A stretch of 39,460 nt of DNA from Nocardia concava NBRC 100430. GTDB lineage: Bacteria > Actinomycetota > Actinomycetes > Mycobacteriales > Mycobacteriaceae. The DNA lies in assembly GCF_000308815.1 (NCBI RefSeq), contig NZ_BAFX01000129.1, positions 1-39,460 on the forward strand, given 5' to 3'. Positions 15,480 through 23,827 of this stretch are shown piece by piece. Below the pieces are notes generated by a model, which did not search any database, was not told the DNA's origin, and saw nothing but the letters and a program-made list of their open reading frames with translations. Position numbers and translations under genes: made by a program. How positions within the stretch are numbered: position 1 is the first letter of the stretch; each line of letters starts with the position of its first letter.

Positions 15480-16282
15480 CCGAATCCGACGCTGTCGGAG
15501 CGAGATTCATGGCGGCATTGCGCCGCAGCGAGGAAGATCCGGGCCGGCCGCACGACGCGAGCGTGCTGAGCGCGGTGTGCGCGCGGTTGCTGCCGGCGGA
15601 TCGGGCCGCGATCATGGTGCGTTCCGGTGAGACGGGCTGGGAGATGCTGGGCGCATCGGATCCGGTTGCGGTCGAATGGGCGCAGGTGCAGGTGGCCGCG
15701 GGCGAGGGGCCCGGCCCCGCTGCCTATCAGGCCGACGTGCCGGTGTTGGTGCCCGATTTCGGTGCCGCATTGGCCGGGGGACGGTGGCCGCTGCTGGCGG
15801 CGGCCGGGCAGGGTCGCCGGGGTGGCGCGGTGTTCGCGTTTCCGTTGCGGCAGGGCGCGATTCGAGTGGGGACCCTCGACCTGTACACCGACCGACCCAC
15901 CCCGCTGGACCGGTCCGGATTCGCCGCGTCGGTGCAGATTGCCGAGGTGTTGACCGTGGTGTTGCTCGCGGCGCTGCGCGCACCCCGGCCGGACCTGTTG
16001 GGCGCCACCGGATTCTCGCCCGCCGCCGCGCTGGCCGAGGTGGGCAACGGGGTGGGGCTGGGCCCGTGGTGGGAATCGGCGACCTCGACGCGCGAGATCC
16101 ATCAGGCCACCGGAATGGTGGCCGTGCAACTGCGGATCGACGTGGCCGACGCGTATGCCCGGCTGATTGCCCACGCGCTGATCGGCGGTCGCCCGATCGC
16201 GCAGGTCGCCGCCGATGTGGTGGCTCGCCGGCTCCGTTTCGAGCCCGGTGAAGGCGGTGAGCCGGGCCGGTCACGGCCGTAG
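15476..16282 (+). CDS. GAF and ANTAR domain-containing regulator
   Basis: 268 aa from GTG 15476, coupled to the preceding small gene. The GAF-like sensor occupies about residues 28-165 (CARLLPADRAAIMV, VPVLVPDF, AFPLRQGAIRVGTLDLY). The ANTAR RNA-binding domain occupies 204-252, with STREIHQATGMVAVQLRI and the two-helix end IAQVAADVVARRL. ANTAR proteins bind paired hairpins in mRNA leaders and prevent transcription termination. The GAF domain presumably senses a small ligand or redox signal. It is followed 30 bp later by a second GAF-ANTAR gene; the stop codon TAG of this gene lies inside the second copy of the 13-bp TAGAAT element. Confidence 0.9.
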   Translation: MTESDAVGARFMAALRRSEEDPGRPHDASVLSAVCARLLPADRAAIMVRSGETGWEMLGASDPVAVEWAQVQVAAGEGPGPAAYQADVPVLVPDFGAALAGGRWPLLAAAGQGRRGGAVFAFPLRQGAIRVGTLDLYTDRPTPLDRSGFAASVQIAEVLTVVLLAALRAPRPDLLGATGFSPAAALAEVGNGVGLGPWWESATSTREIHQATGMVAVQLRIDVADAYARLIAHALIGGRPIAQVAADVVARRLRFEPGEGGEPGRSRP

Positions 16283-16286
16283 AATC
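16274..16286 (+). promoter_or_regulatory. Candidate promoter (CGGCCGTAGAATC), copy 2
   Basis: An exact second copy of the 13-bp element at 14978-14990. Its TAGAAT (16280-16285) lies 27 bp before the ATG of the second GAF-ANTAR gene and includes the stop codon of the first. This fits an internal promoter with a very short leader. Confidence 0.4.
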
Positions 16287-16312
16287 TGACATCGCACGGA
16301 GATTGGACAGGT

Positions 16313-17086
16313 ATGACAGCTCGCGAGCGCGTACTGATCTCGGTTGTCGTCCACCTGGCCGACTCCCTGGTTGCGGACTACGATCCGGTCGAATTGGCGC
16401 AGGAGATCGTCGATGTGCTCGGCGAGTTGCTGCCCGGCACGGCCGTCGGGGTACTACTCGCCGACCATCTCGACCGGCTGCAGGTGCTGGCCTCCACCAG
16501 TGAGGCCACCCGATTGCGGGAGCTGTTCCAGATCCAAGCCGACTCCGGGCCGTGCGTGAGCGCCTACCGCACCGGCCGCCAGGTCCGGGTCGAGGAGTTG
16601 ACGGCCGGGCAGGACCGGTGGGCCGAGTTCGCCGACCACGCGTTCGCCCAGGGCTGGCACGCGGTATACGCGCTACCGATGCGGTTGCGCGAGGAGCGAA
16701 TCGGCGCGATCAACCTCTTCGCCCCCGATCCCGGCGGCCTCGACGACGACGAAATCGCCATCGCCCAAGCCATCGCCGACGTCGCCACCATCGGCATCGT
16801 CCACGCCCGAGCCCTGGCCGACACCCTCTCCGTATCCGCCCAACTACAGGGCGCCCTCAACACCCGCCTGGTCATCGAACAGGCCAAAGGCATGCTCGCC
16901 GAACAAGCCCACCTCGACATGGACACCGCCTTCACCGCCCTACGTGCCTACGCCCGAGCCACCAACACCCGCCTGATCGACCTGGCCCGCACCGTCATAG
17001 ACCGCACCGCCGACACCACCGCCATCCTCACCCACCACCGCACACCACCCGGGACTAGCGGAAGCGGACCGCCGCCTGTGATATAG
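16313..17086 (+). CDS. GAF and ANTAR domain-containing regulator
   Basis: 257 aa from ATG 16313, with GGACAGG just upstream. The GAF domain spans residues 20-165 (ELLPGTAVGVLLADHLDRLQ, QADSGPCVSAYRTGR, YALPMRLREERIGAINLF) and is followed by a canonical ANTAR domain at 177-231 (LQGALNTRLVIEQAKGMLAE, then FTALRAYARATNTRLIDLA). The C-terminal tail is Thr/Pro-rich. It is closer to the family consensus than its upstream neighbour. It probably regulates antitermination of distant transcripts; no ANTAR-target double hairpin was identified in this window. Likely operon: 15111-17086. Confidence 0.92.
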   Translation: MTARERVLISVVVHLADSLVADYDPVELAQEIVDVLGELLPGTAVGVLLADHLDRLQVLASTSEATRLRELFQIQADSGPCVSAYRTGRQVRVEELTAGQDRWAEFADHAFAQGWHAVYALPMRLREERIGAINLFAPDPGGLDDDEIAIAQAIADVATIGIVHARALADTLSVSAQLQGALNTRLVIEQAKGMLAEQAHLDMDTAFTALRAYARATNTRLIDLARTVIDRTADTTAILTHHRTPPGTSGSGPPPVI

Positions 17087-17122
17087 ATGCTCGTCCGATT
17101 GTTTGTTCGAAAGGAGCATTCT

Positions 17123-17248
17123 GTGTGTCAGCCAGTTCCCTGTGAGACCTGCGGAAAGACCACTTGGGCCGGATGTGGGGAGCACATTGCCGAAGTGAAG
17201 GCTGTGGTGCCCGCCGATCAGTGGTGCGATGGAGAGCATGCCAACTGA
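17123..17248 (+). CDS. 41-aa Cys-rich small protein
   Basis: A short gene starting at GTG 17123 with AAGGAG six bases upstream, ending at TGA 17246-17248. The translation begins MCQPVPCETCGKTTWAGCGE, continues HIAEVKAVVPADQWCDGEHA and ends in Asn. The CxxC plus Cys-Gly and His pattern and the CGKTTWAGCG core match a family of very small, widespread actinobacterial proteins of unknown function that I recall only as hypothetical. A zinc-binding role is likely from the Cys/His spacing. It stands alone, 36 bp after the second GAF-ANTAR gene, so it could be read through from that operon. Confidence 0.75.
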   Translation: MCQPVPCETCGKTTWAGCGEHIAEVKAVVPADQWCDGEHAN

Positions 17249-17499
17249 GGCGTGATCGGAATCGGCAGGGCCGCAGATTGCCGGCCGTGCCGATCGATCG
17301 CTGTGTGCTGCCGCGCAGTTGGGAATGACTCCTTGGTTATTGCGGTGTGCGCAGGTATCGGCGCCGCGATCGTGACCGGCCTGGTCACCGTGGTGACCTT
17401 GATTGCCGGAGATCTCTGAGTATCGCGAAGGTTCCCGGCGGTGAGCAGGGCCGTGCCGGGTTGTGCACGCTGGAATCCGCACGCACCCTCGGGGAGGCG
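17249..17499. other. Intergenic region, possible tiny hydrophobic ORF
   Basis: About 250 bp lie between the Cys-rich gene and the convergent tandem TetR gene. The plus strand holds a frame from GTG 17303 (or TTG 17333) to TGA 17419 encoding a hydrophobic peptide that includes SLVIAVCAGIGAAIVTGLV. No good ribosome site precedes either start, so I do not call it a gene. No terminator hairpin with a T-run was seen. Confidence 0.25.
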
Positions 17500-18729
17500 T
17501 CAGGGCGGTGGGTGGCCGAAGAGGACGGCCTCCATGAGGCGGATGACCCACTGGCGGGGGCAGATTCGTTCGTCGTCGCCGAAGACGCGGCCGTAGTCGA
17601 CGACCAGGGCGAGGGCGGCGTGGACGAGGGTGTGGCCCTCGGCGGGGGTGAGGTTGGGGCGGGCACGGGACAGGAGGGTGGCCCATTCGGCGACGACGAG
17701 GCGTTGGACTACGCGGAGCGTGGCGCGTTCGTCGTCGGGGACGTGGCCGAATTCGGCGAAGTAAACGTAGATGAGTTCGCGTTCGTCGAAGGCGCCGGCG
17801 ACGTACATGTCGATCAGTTTGGCCAAAGCCTCTGCGGGGCCGGAGGATTCGGAGAGGGTGGGGGCGATGACGGCGGACATGCGGTCGGCGGCGCGGCGGA
17901 AGGCGGCATTGAGGAGGTCGCCCTTGCCGCGGTAGTAGCGGTAGACGCCCGAGGCCGAGGGGAGGCCCGCGGCGGAGGCGATGTCCTCGACGCTGACGTT
18001 GGGGTAGCCGCGTTCGTAGAACAGTCGGATCGCCTGTTGCAGTAGGAGTTCGTGTTTGAGGGTGGAGGGGATCTCGACGGCGCGCGGTGGGGGTGGCGGC
18101 TGCACCCGTGCCGGTAGGTCAGTCTCTATGAGCGACCAGCTTGCCGCATTCAAAAGGGCGGCAAGAGGTTTCGCCGCGAGCTGGACGCGGTGATCGCCCA
18201 GGCAGCTGACGGTGCTGAAGACGCCGACCGCCCGCACCACCCGCTCGTGGTCGGACAGTTCCGGCCGTACCGCACCGATCAGAGCGCTCAGGTCGGTGAG
18301 CGCCGTGGCGAAATGCTGGTCCACCGTACGCTTGTCGTGCTCGTCGAGGTAGCGGTGCTCCCACCGGGCCAGTCCGACCGTGGCCCGGTTGGCGATGGTC
18401 TCGGTGACGATGCCGTCGACGGCGTATGCCAGCCGACGCCGCGGCGGCCAGCCGGAAGCCGCCTCGGGCAGGCTCACCGCCCCCACCGTCATCTCGCCGA
18501 GCCGCAGCAGCTCACCCGCGAACAGCGCGTACTTGCTGGGGAAGTGCCGGTACAGCGCCGTCGAGCTGATCCCCAGCCGGGTCGCTATGTCCTCCATGCT
18601 GACCCGGTGATACCCCAGTGCCGCGAATTCGGCCGCCGACACCGCCGCGATCTGCGCCCGGCGGTTCTTCGGGCGGCGGCGCACGGCCCGCGCACCCGGA
18701 TCGCGGGCCGGCACGCCAGCCGGGCTCAC
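17500..18729 (-). CDS. Tandem TetR repressor, Mce3R-like
   Basis: 409 aa from GTG 18727-18729, overlapping the preceding Mce-associated gene by 4 bases (GTGA); the longer frame to 19005 runs inside that gene. It contains two complete TetR modules. The first HTH is at about residues 25-70 (FAALGYHRVSMEDIATRLGI, then STALYRHFPSKYALF). The second is at about 224-272 (ERGYPNVSVEDIASAAGLPS, then VYRYYRGKGDLLNAAF), after a PPPPP linker at 211-215. M. tuberculosis Mce3R (Rv1963c, about 406 aa) has the same rare double-TetR layout and represses the mce3 operon. This gene is the last of the mce operon and translationally coupled to it, so feedback control of mce expression is a strong inference. The ligand is unknown, presumably lipid-like. 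Confidence 0.92.
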   Translation of the reverse strand: MSPAGVPARDPGARAVRRRPKNRRAQIAAVSAAEFAALGYHRVSMEDIATRLGISSTALYRHFPSKYALFAGELLRLGEMTVGAVSLPEAASGWPPRRRLAYAVDGIVTETIANRATVGLARWEHRYLDEHDKRTVDQHFATALTDLSALIGAVRPELSDHERVVRAVGVFSTVSCLGDHRVQLAAKPLAALLNAASWSLIETDLPARVQPPPPPRAVEIPSTLKHELLLQQAIRLFYERGYPNVSVEDIASAAGLPSASGVYRYYRGKGDLLNAAFRRAADRMSAVIAPTLSESSGPAEALAKLIDMYVAGAFDERELIYVYFAEFGHVPDDERATLRVVQRLVVAEWATLLSRARPNLTPAEGHTLVHAALALVVDYGRVFGDDERICPRQWVIRLMEAVLFGHPPP

Positions 18730-19382
18730 GGCTGTGACTGCTGCGCCAAAGGCGAATTGACCTTGTTCACTAACCAGCGGTCGCCCGAACGCTCCAACCG
18801 CATCACCATGGACAACTGCCCGGGCGACGGCTTGCCCTGGGTGCCCAGGCTGGTGATGGTCTGGCCGATCACCACGATGGCCTCGGCGGAGTTCGCGTCG
18901 ACATTGCGGACCGCGCACTGCACGTCGGTGGCCTTCGACACCACCTGGCCCTGGCTGAGCACCTCGCGCAAATCCTTGCTGGTGGAATCGAATTGCTTGC
19001 GCCAATCACCGGTCGCGCCGTCGAGCACCGCGGTGAAGTAGGCGTCGAGGTTCTTGGCGTCATAGGTGGCCAGCACCGGCGCGTACGTGCAGGCGGCGGC
19101 GCGGGCCTCGTCCTGGGCGGCGAGCAGGTCGCCGTCGTGCGCGGAACGCTGGTAGAAGAAGATGCTCGACCCGACCGCGGTGGCGAGCGCCAGCACCACG
19201 GCGGCCTGGGTGGCGATGCGGCCGCGCTTGCCGAGAGCCGGGACGGAGAGGCGAGGGAGGAGCGATTTGCGCACGCGCGCAGTAGCTTTCGGCTCGTCAG
19301 TGGCTTTCGCCTCGGCGGCCGTAGTTTCCTCGGCCGCGTCGGCGGTTTCGGCCTGCTCGTTTTCGGTCGTGGTGTCGCTCAT
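18726..19382 (-). CDS. Mce-associated membrane protein
   Basis: 218 aa from ATG 19380-19382, with AGGAG upstream. An acidic, Ala/Glu/Thr-rich cytoplasmic tail (residues 1-35) and a basic stretch precede one transmembrane segment (about 56-77, IATQAAVVLALATAVGSSIF). The extracytoplasmic domain is typical of Mas/Mam proteins: TYAPVLATYDAKNLDAYFTA, then GDWRKQFDSTSKDLREVLSQ, ending SGDRWLVNKVNSPLAQ. In mycobacteria such proteins stabilise Mce complexes. The gene follows mceF by 23 bp and is coupled to the tandem TetR gene. Confidence 0.92.
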   Translation of the reverse strand: MSDTTTENEQAETADAAEETTAAEAKATDEPKATARVRKSLLPRLSVPALGKRGRIATQAAVVLALATAVGSSIFFYQRSAHDGDLLAAQDEARAAACTYAPVLATYDAKNLDAYFTAVLDGATGDWRKQFDSTSKDLREVLSQGQVVSKATDVQCAVRNVDANSAEAIVVIGQTITSLGTQGKPSPGQLSMVMRLERSGDRWLVNKVNSPLAQQSQP

Positions 19383-19405
19383 GGGAAGTCTCCTGATTCG
19401 CGGGG

Positions 19406-20581
19406 CTAGCGGGGGATGGGCTGGGACATTTCATTGCCGGTGGCCCCCGGCGGTGCGGTCGCCCCGTTGTCGGGCACGTTCGGTCGTGGCGCGTTGGCCG
19501 AACCGCGAACCTGGAGTGCCGGATTGGATGTGACGCAGTAGTTGTAGAGGCGAACCCGGTTGTCCACCTGGACATTTGTCGGTACCACCGGGATGGTCTC
19601 GTAATCGCAGCTCGGCCGCGGCCAGGGATCGACGAGGGTGTTGTAGGCCCCGTCGTGCGCGGGCACGCCCAGCGCCTCCGAGCCCGCGCGCAGGGCCGGG
19701 AACAGGGCGGCGATGGCCGGGGCCCGCAGCTTGGCGGCCTTGGTCACGGCCACGAAGTTCGTCACGAGATTGGTGATGGGGTCCTGGGTTTCGGCGATGA
19801 ACCCGTTGAGGGTGGCCAGCTGGCCGGGCCCCTGCCGCAGCAGCGTGCGCAATTCCTGGTCGGCCGAGGCGAACTGGTCGAACAGCACGCTGCCCGCCTT
19901 GGTCAGGGTCCCCAGGTCGGGCTGGGCGTGCTGGGTGGTACCGGCGATGACCTCGAGGTTCTCGACGAGCTGCCGGGTCTGGGGGAGCAGGTCGTTGAGC
20001 CCGGACATGGCGCGGCTGATTCCGGAGATCATGTTGCGCAGACGATCCGGACCGCCCGCGAGGGCCTTGTCGAGCTCGTCGATGATGACATTGAGCCGGT
20101 CCGGGTTCATACCGCCGATGAGATCGCCGAGGTTGGTGAACACCGCCTGGATCTGCACCGGGGTGTTGGTGCGTGACCGCTCCACCAGCGCGCCGTCCCG
20201 CAGGTACGGTCCAGTGTCGGAGTCGGGCCGGAAGTCCAGGTACTGCTCCCCGGCCGCCGACAGTCTCCCCACGGCGACCGTGCCGCCGACGGGAATCCTT
20301 GCGCTGTCATCGATTTCGGCAACGGCGGCGACCCCGTCCCCGGCGACATGGACATCGGTGACCTTGCCGACCCGGCTGCCCCGGAACGTCACATCATTAC
20401 CGGGCAGCAGCCCGGCCGAGGTGGCCAGCTCGACGGTCACGGAGTACGTGTGCGGAATCGGATTGAACCGCAGCACATACGCGCCGATGTACCCCGACCC
20501 GAGCACCAGCACCACGATCAGCCCGATATTGGCGATGGCGATGCGATGCCGCACCACCCAGCGCCACAGCGGCGGATTCAT
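19406..20581 (-). CDS. mceF: MCE family protein MceF
   Basis: 391 aa from ATG 20579-20581, overlapping the mceE stop (ATGA), with GGAGGAG upstream. An N-terminal transmembrane anchor (about residues 15-36) is followed by the MlaD/Mce domain: YSVTVELATSAGLLPGNDVT, then FRGSRVGKVTDV. Next comes the long helical region that in Mce proteins forms the lipid-conducting tunnel (LNVIIDELDKALAGGPDRLR). The tail is Pro/Asn-rich (NAPRPNVPDNGATAPPG). It is the sixth Mce subunit of the operon. Together with MceA-E it should form the hetero-hexameric tube delivering lipid to the YrbE permeases. Confidence 0.95.
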   Translation of the reverse strand: MNPPLWRWVVRHRIAIANIGLIVVLVLGSGYIGAYVLRFNPIPHTYSVTVELATSAGLLPGNDVTFRGSRVGKVTDVHVAGDGVAAVAEIDDSARIPVGGTVAVGRLSAAGEQYLDFRPDSDTGPYLRDGALVERSRTNTPVQIQAVFTNLGDLIGGMNPDRLNVIIDELDKALAGGPDRLRNMISGISRAMSGLNDLLPQTRQLVENLEVIAGTTQHAQPDLGTLTKAGSVLFDQFASADQELRTLLRQGPGQLATLNGFIAETQDPITNLVTNFVAVTKAAKLRAPAIAALFPALRAGSEALGVPAHDGAYNTLVDPWPRPSCDYETIPVVPTNVQVDNRVRLYNYCVTSNPALQVRGSANAPRPNVPDNGATAPPGATGNEMSQPIPR

Positions 20582-21702
20582 CGATCTCCTCCCTGCTGTC
20601 CCGGCTCCGCCTCGGGCTGCCGGGGCGGGCTGGTGACCCGCCCGAACACCTTCTCCAGCACCTGCGCCAGACTCCCGATGAACTGCCCGACATCCCCGAG
20701 TTCCGGCCAGCGGCTGCCGCTGGGATCGGTGAGCGCCCCGATATCCAGGTACGACACCGTCGCCGCGACCGCGAGTGTCGGCCCGCGCAGACTCGCCATG
20801 AGCGAGGGATAGATCTGATGCAGCCCGTCCAGCGCCCCGGTCAGCTGATCGCTGTGCGCGAATCCGGACATCAGCGCCTGAATGCTGTTGAACAGCCCCA
20901 CGAAATCGTCACCGGTCGTGGTGGCGAAGTCGCCCAGCGCGTCGGTGGTGACGGCCACCTTGGCCAGCAGATCCACGATCTGCTGATTGTTCTCGGTGAG
21001 CAGCCCGATCAGCGCCGGGAAGGTGTCGGCTGCCTGCCCGAGTTGCGTCTTGCGCCGCGCCAATTCACCCGAGAGCGAGTTCATCCCGCCCAGCACCTGG
21101 TCGATATCGCCGGTGCGAGCATTGAGCGCGGCGATGGCCGCGGTCATCTCGGTGATCAGATGCGACAGCTCCGGCGCGCGCCCGGCGAACATGGAGTCCA
21201 GCTGCCCGGTGATCTTGGCGGCCTGATTGATGCCGCCGCCGTTGAGCAGCAACGAGATCGACATCATGAGCTGCTCCACCGACGCCCCCGCCGCGGTGTG
21301 ATCGACGCCGATGGTGTCGCCGTCGCGCAGCGGATCCCCGGCCTCCTGCGCCGAGGGCAGCGTCATGGCCACGAACATGTCGCCGAGCGGCGTGGCCTGG
21401 CGCAGTTCGACGGTCGTGCCCTTCGGCAGCCGAATGTCCTCGCGGATGAGCATCTGCACATCGGCGAGGAAATTCGTGGTCTTGATCTTGGTGACGACGC
21501 CGATATCGGTGCCGCCGATCTTGACGTGCGCATGGTCGGGCAAGTTGAGCGCGTCGGCGAAGGCCGCGTGCACAGTGTAACCGGGCGCTCCCAGACCGGG
21601 CTTGGGCATGGGCAGCGTATCCACCGTGACCGCGCACCCGCAGGTCGCCAGCAGGGTGGTCGCGGTGATCAGGCCGCCGAAAGCCGTTGTGCGTAGTCTC
21701 AT
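20578..21702 (-). CDS. mceE: MCE family protein MceE (possible lipoprotein)
   Basis: 374 aa from ATG 21700-21702, overlapping the mceD stop by 4 bases. The longer frame to 21780 is inside mceD. The N-terminus MRLRTTAFGGLITATTLLAT runs into CGCAV, a signal sequence whose Cys may be lipidated, though LATC is not an ideal lipobox. The Mce domain follows (YTVHAAFADALNLPDHAHVK, IGGTDIGVVTKIKT). The helical part carries repeated leucine-rich segments. The fifth Mce of such operons (LprK in mce1) is normally a lipoprotein, consistent with this. Confidence 0.94.
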   Translation of the reverse strand: MRLRTTAFGGLITATTLLATCGCAVTVDTLPMPKPGLGAPGYTVHAAFADALNLPDHAHVKIGGTDIGVVTKIKTTNFLADVQMLIREDIRLPKGTTVELRQATPLGDMFVAMTLPSAQEAGDPLRDGDTIGVDHTAAGASVEQLMMSISLLLNGGGINQAAKITGQLDSMFAGRAPELSHLITEMTAAIAALNARTGDIDQVLGGMNSLSGELARRKTQLGQAADTFPALIGLLTENNQQIVDLLAKVAVTTDALGDFATTTGDDFVGLFNSIQALMSGFAHSDQLTGALDGLHQIYPSLMASLRGPTLAVAATVSYLDIGALTDPSGSRWPELGDVGQFIGSLAQVLEKVFGRVTSPPRQPEAEPGQQGGDR

Positions 21703-22802
21703 TTCAGGCTCGCGATTCCCAATAGTGCGGCGGTGAGGCCGAAGTCGGGACCGAAGTCCTGCACCTTGCCGGTGCGGCAACCGTCCAGGCGCATGGCGAT
21801 GCGCTCGCAGAAGGTCGCCAGCGCCTCGCCGTCGAGCAGTGATTTGTCCAGCAGCCCGTGCAGGCGCAGGGCCTGGCGTTCGGTGCTGGTGGCATTGGCG
21901 AGGTTCTGGAACATGAGCGGGCCCACGTCGACGATCTCGGTGAGGCCGCGGGCATTGGCGCGCATCTGATCGGTGATGCCGACGAAGCGGGTCAGCGCCC
22001 CGGCCAGCTGATCCTTGTTCTGGCCCACCAGGGTCGCGGTATTGGTGACGAAGTCGTCGAGCTGCTTCAGCACCGCCTCGATGCCGGGCGCCTGCTCACC
22101 CATGAGGTTCACCAGCTCGGTGAGCCGCCCGCTGAAATCGCGCACCGTCTGGTCGTTGGTGGCGATGACCTGGGTGATGTCATTGAGTTTGATGATGGTG
22201 TTGGAGATCTGATCCTTGTTGGCGAAGGTCACCTCGAACGCCGAGGACAGTGCGTCGAGCGTCTCGCGCAGCCTGTCGCCATTGCCGTTGAGCAGGGGGA
22301 ACAGCACCCGGCTGGCCATCGGGCCGGACTGGTTGTCGCCTTTGAGCGCCTCGCCGAGCTGGGAGAAGGTGGCGAGGATGCGGTCGAGCTCGACCGGAAC
22401 CTTGGTGCGCTGCAACGGAATATAGGCACCGTCTTTCAGCGTCGGCCCGTCACCGATGTAGGCCGGAGCCAACTCCACGTGACGATTCGTGATCAGCTGC
22501 GGATTCACCAGCGCGGCAATGGCATCGGCGGGAATCTTCACATCCTTGTCCAGCGACATGGTGACCTGGACATAACTGCCCTTGGGCGTGACGGTTTCGA
22601 CGGTGCCGATCGGAACCCCCAGCACCGCAACATCATTGCCCGCGTACAGCCCCGCGACGTTCTCGAAGTCCGCGGTCACCTTCATCCGTGCCCCGAGATA
22701 CTCCTTCGGCAGCGCGGTCAGCGAATCGGGCAGGATCGCGCACGCCGAGGTGAGCAGCAGCGCACCGCACACCGCGGCCAGTTTCAAGCTCCGGAATCTC
22801 AT
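21699..22802 (-). CDS. mceD: MCE family protein MceD, lipoprotein-type
   Basis: 367 aa from ATG 22800-22802, overlapping the mceC stop (ATGA). A classic lipobox LTSAC occurs at the end of a short signal peptide (AAVCGALLLTSAC). The Mce domain reads VTADFENVAGLYAGNDVAVL, then GVPIGTVETVTPKG, followed by the MceD-like NPQLITNRHVELAPAY and IPLQRTKVPVELDRIL. MceD of the mce1 operon has a transmembrane anchor instead, so a lipidated D subunit alongside a possibly lipidated E subunit is worth noting. Assignment as D rests on operon order and these motifs. Confidence 0.93.
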   Translation of the reverse strand: MRFRSLKLAAVCGALLLTSACAILPDSLTALPKEYLGARMKVTADFENVAGLYAGNDVAVLGVPIGTVETVTPKGSYVQVTMSLDKDVKIPADAIAALVNPQLITNRHVELAPAYIGDGPTLKDGAYIPLQRTKVPVELDRILATFSQLGEALKGDNQSGPMASRVLFPLLNGNGDRLRETLDALSSAFEVTFANKDQISNTIIKLNDITQVIATNDQTVRDFSGRLTELVNLMGEQAPGIEAVLKQLDDFVTNTATLVGQNKDQLAGALTRFVGITDQMRANARGLTEIVDVGPLMFQNLANATSTERQALRLHGLLDKSLLDGEALATFCERIAMRLDGCRTGKVQDFGPDFGLTAALLGIASLK

Positions 22803-23827
22803 TTGCACCCCTGCACGGCCTGCGCGAAGCACAGCCAGTTGTCCGGGAACAGCCACGGCGCGTACACGTTTCCGTACGGGCCGTCGCCGAGCACATTGTT
22901 GAACTGCCGCAAGGTCACCGGCATGATCTGGTACAGGCTGTCGAGATTGCCCTTGTTCTTCTCCAGGCCCTCGGACATGGTGTTCAGATCGGTGATGAGC
23001 GGGCCGAGCCGGTTGTTGTTCTCCAGGCCCATCTGCTGCAGCAGGCTCGACAGGGCCGCCACATTGTCGAGAAGCTGTTTCAGCAGGGTCTGGCGCTGCT
23101 GCACGGCGCTGCCGATGGCCTCGCCGCGAGTCAGCAACAGCAGCACGCTGTTCTGGTTGTCCGAGGCCAGCTGCGAGACGGTGTCCATGCCCTTCAGAAG
23201 CGTGTCCACCTCGTCGCGCCGATCATTGATCACCTTGGCCAGCGCGCCGACGCTGTCGAGGGCCTTGATGGTCAGCTCGGGTGAGGTGCCCATCTGCTGA
23301 TCCACCAGATCCAACGCCTGCCGCAGCTTCGCCGGATCCAGCTTCTCGATCCGCTCGAAGGAGTTCTTGTACTGCGGATCCTCGATGACCATGCCCAGGT
23401 TGTAGGGCACCGCGGTGTGATCGAGCTTGATCCGGTCCCCGGGCAACGCCTTACCGCTGCCGGGCGTCAGATCCACGTGCAGCCGACCCAGAATCGTCGA
23501 CATCTTGATGGCCGCGCGCGCCTCGTCGCCGAGCTTGATGTCGCGATGCACGCGCATGTCCACCAGCACCTTGCCGTTGTCCAGCTTGACCGCGCTGACC
23601 TGCCCGACCTCGATGCCCGACACATCCACCGTCGCGCCCGGCCGCAACCCGGCGGCTTGGGCGAACTCGGCGTGAATCGTCCTGTCGCCCAACTGCGCCT
23701 GCTTCAACGCGGTCGACCCGACCAGCAGCAGCACCACGAAGGCCGCCGCGAACAGGCCCAGCCGCAGATAGCGGTTGGCCAGGAAGCCGGGATAGCGCAG
23801 GCGCGGCCCGCGAAGTCGCCGCGTCAT
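22799..23827 (-). CDS. mceC: MCE family protein MceC
   Basis: 342 aa from ATG 23825-23827, overlapping the mceB stop, with GGAGG eight bases upstream. An N-terminal anchor (about residues 22-43, LRLGLFAAAFVVLLLVGSTA) precedes the Mce domain (IHAEFAQAAGLRPGATVDVS, GIEVGQVSAVKLDNG). The helical tube region follows (LDLVDQQMGTSPELTIKALD and LLLQQMGL-type repeats). Two Cys near the end (NWLCFAQAVQGCK) are typical of Mce C-termini and may form a disulfide. It is the third subunit of the lipid-transfer tube. Confidence 0.94.
   Translation of the reverse strand: MTRRLRGPRLRYPGFLANRYLRLGLFAAAFVVLLLVGSTALKQAQLGDRTIHAEFAQAAGLRPGATVDVSGIEVGQVSAVKLDNGKVLVDMRVHRDIKLGDEARAAIKMSTILGRLHVDLTPGSGKALPGDRIKLDHTAVPYNLGMVIEDPQYKNSFERIEKLDPAKLRQALDLVDQQMGTSPELTIKALDSVGALAKVINDRRDEVDTLLKGMDTVSQLASDNQNSVLLLLTRGEAIGSAVQQRQTLLKQLLDNVAALSSLLQQMGLENNNRLGPLITDLNTMSEGLEKNKGNLDSLYQIMPVTLRQFNNVLGDGPYGNVYAPWLFPDNWLCFAQAVQGCK

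Noticed and set aside
21858..23300. 480-codon plus-strand frame opposite mceD and mceC
   Set aside because: Both mce genes on the other strand have clear domains and overlapping starts; this frame is rich in Arg, Gln and His with no recognisable motif.
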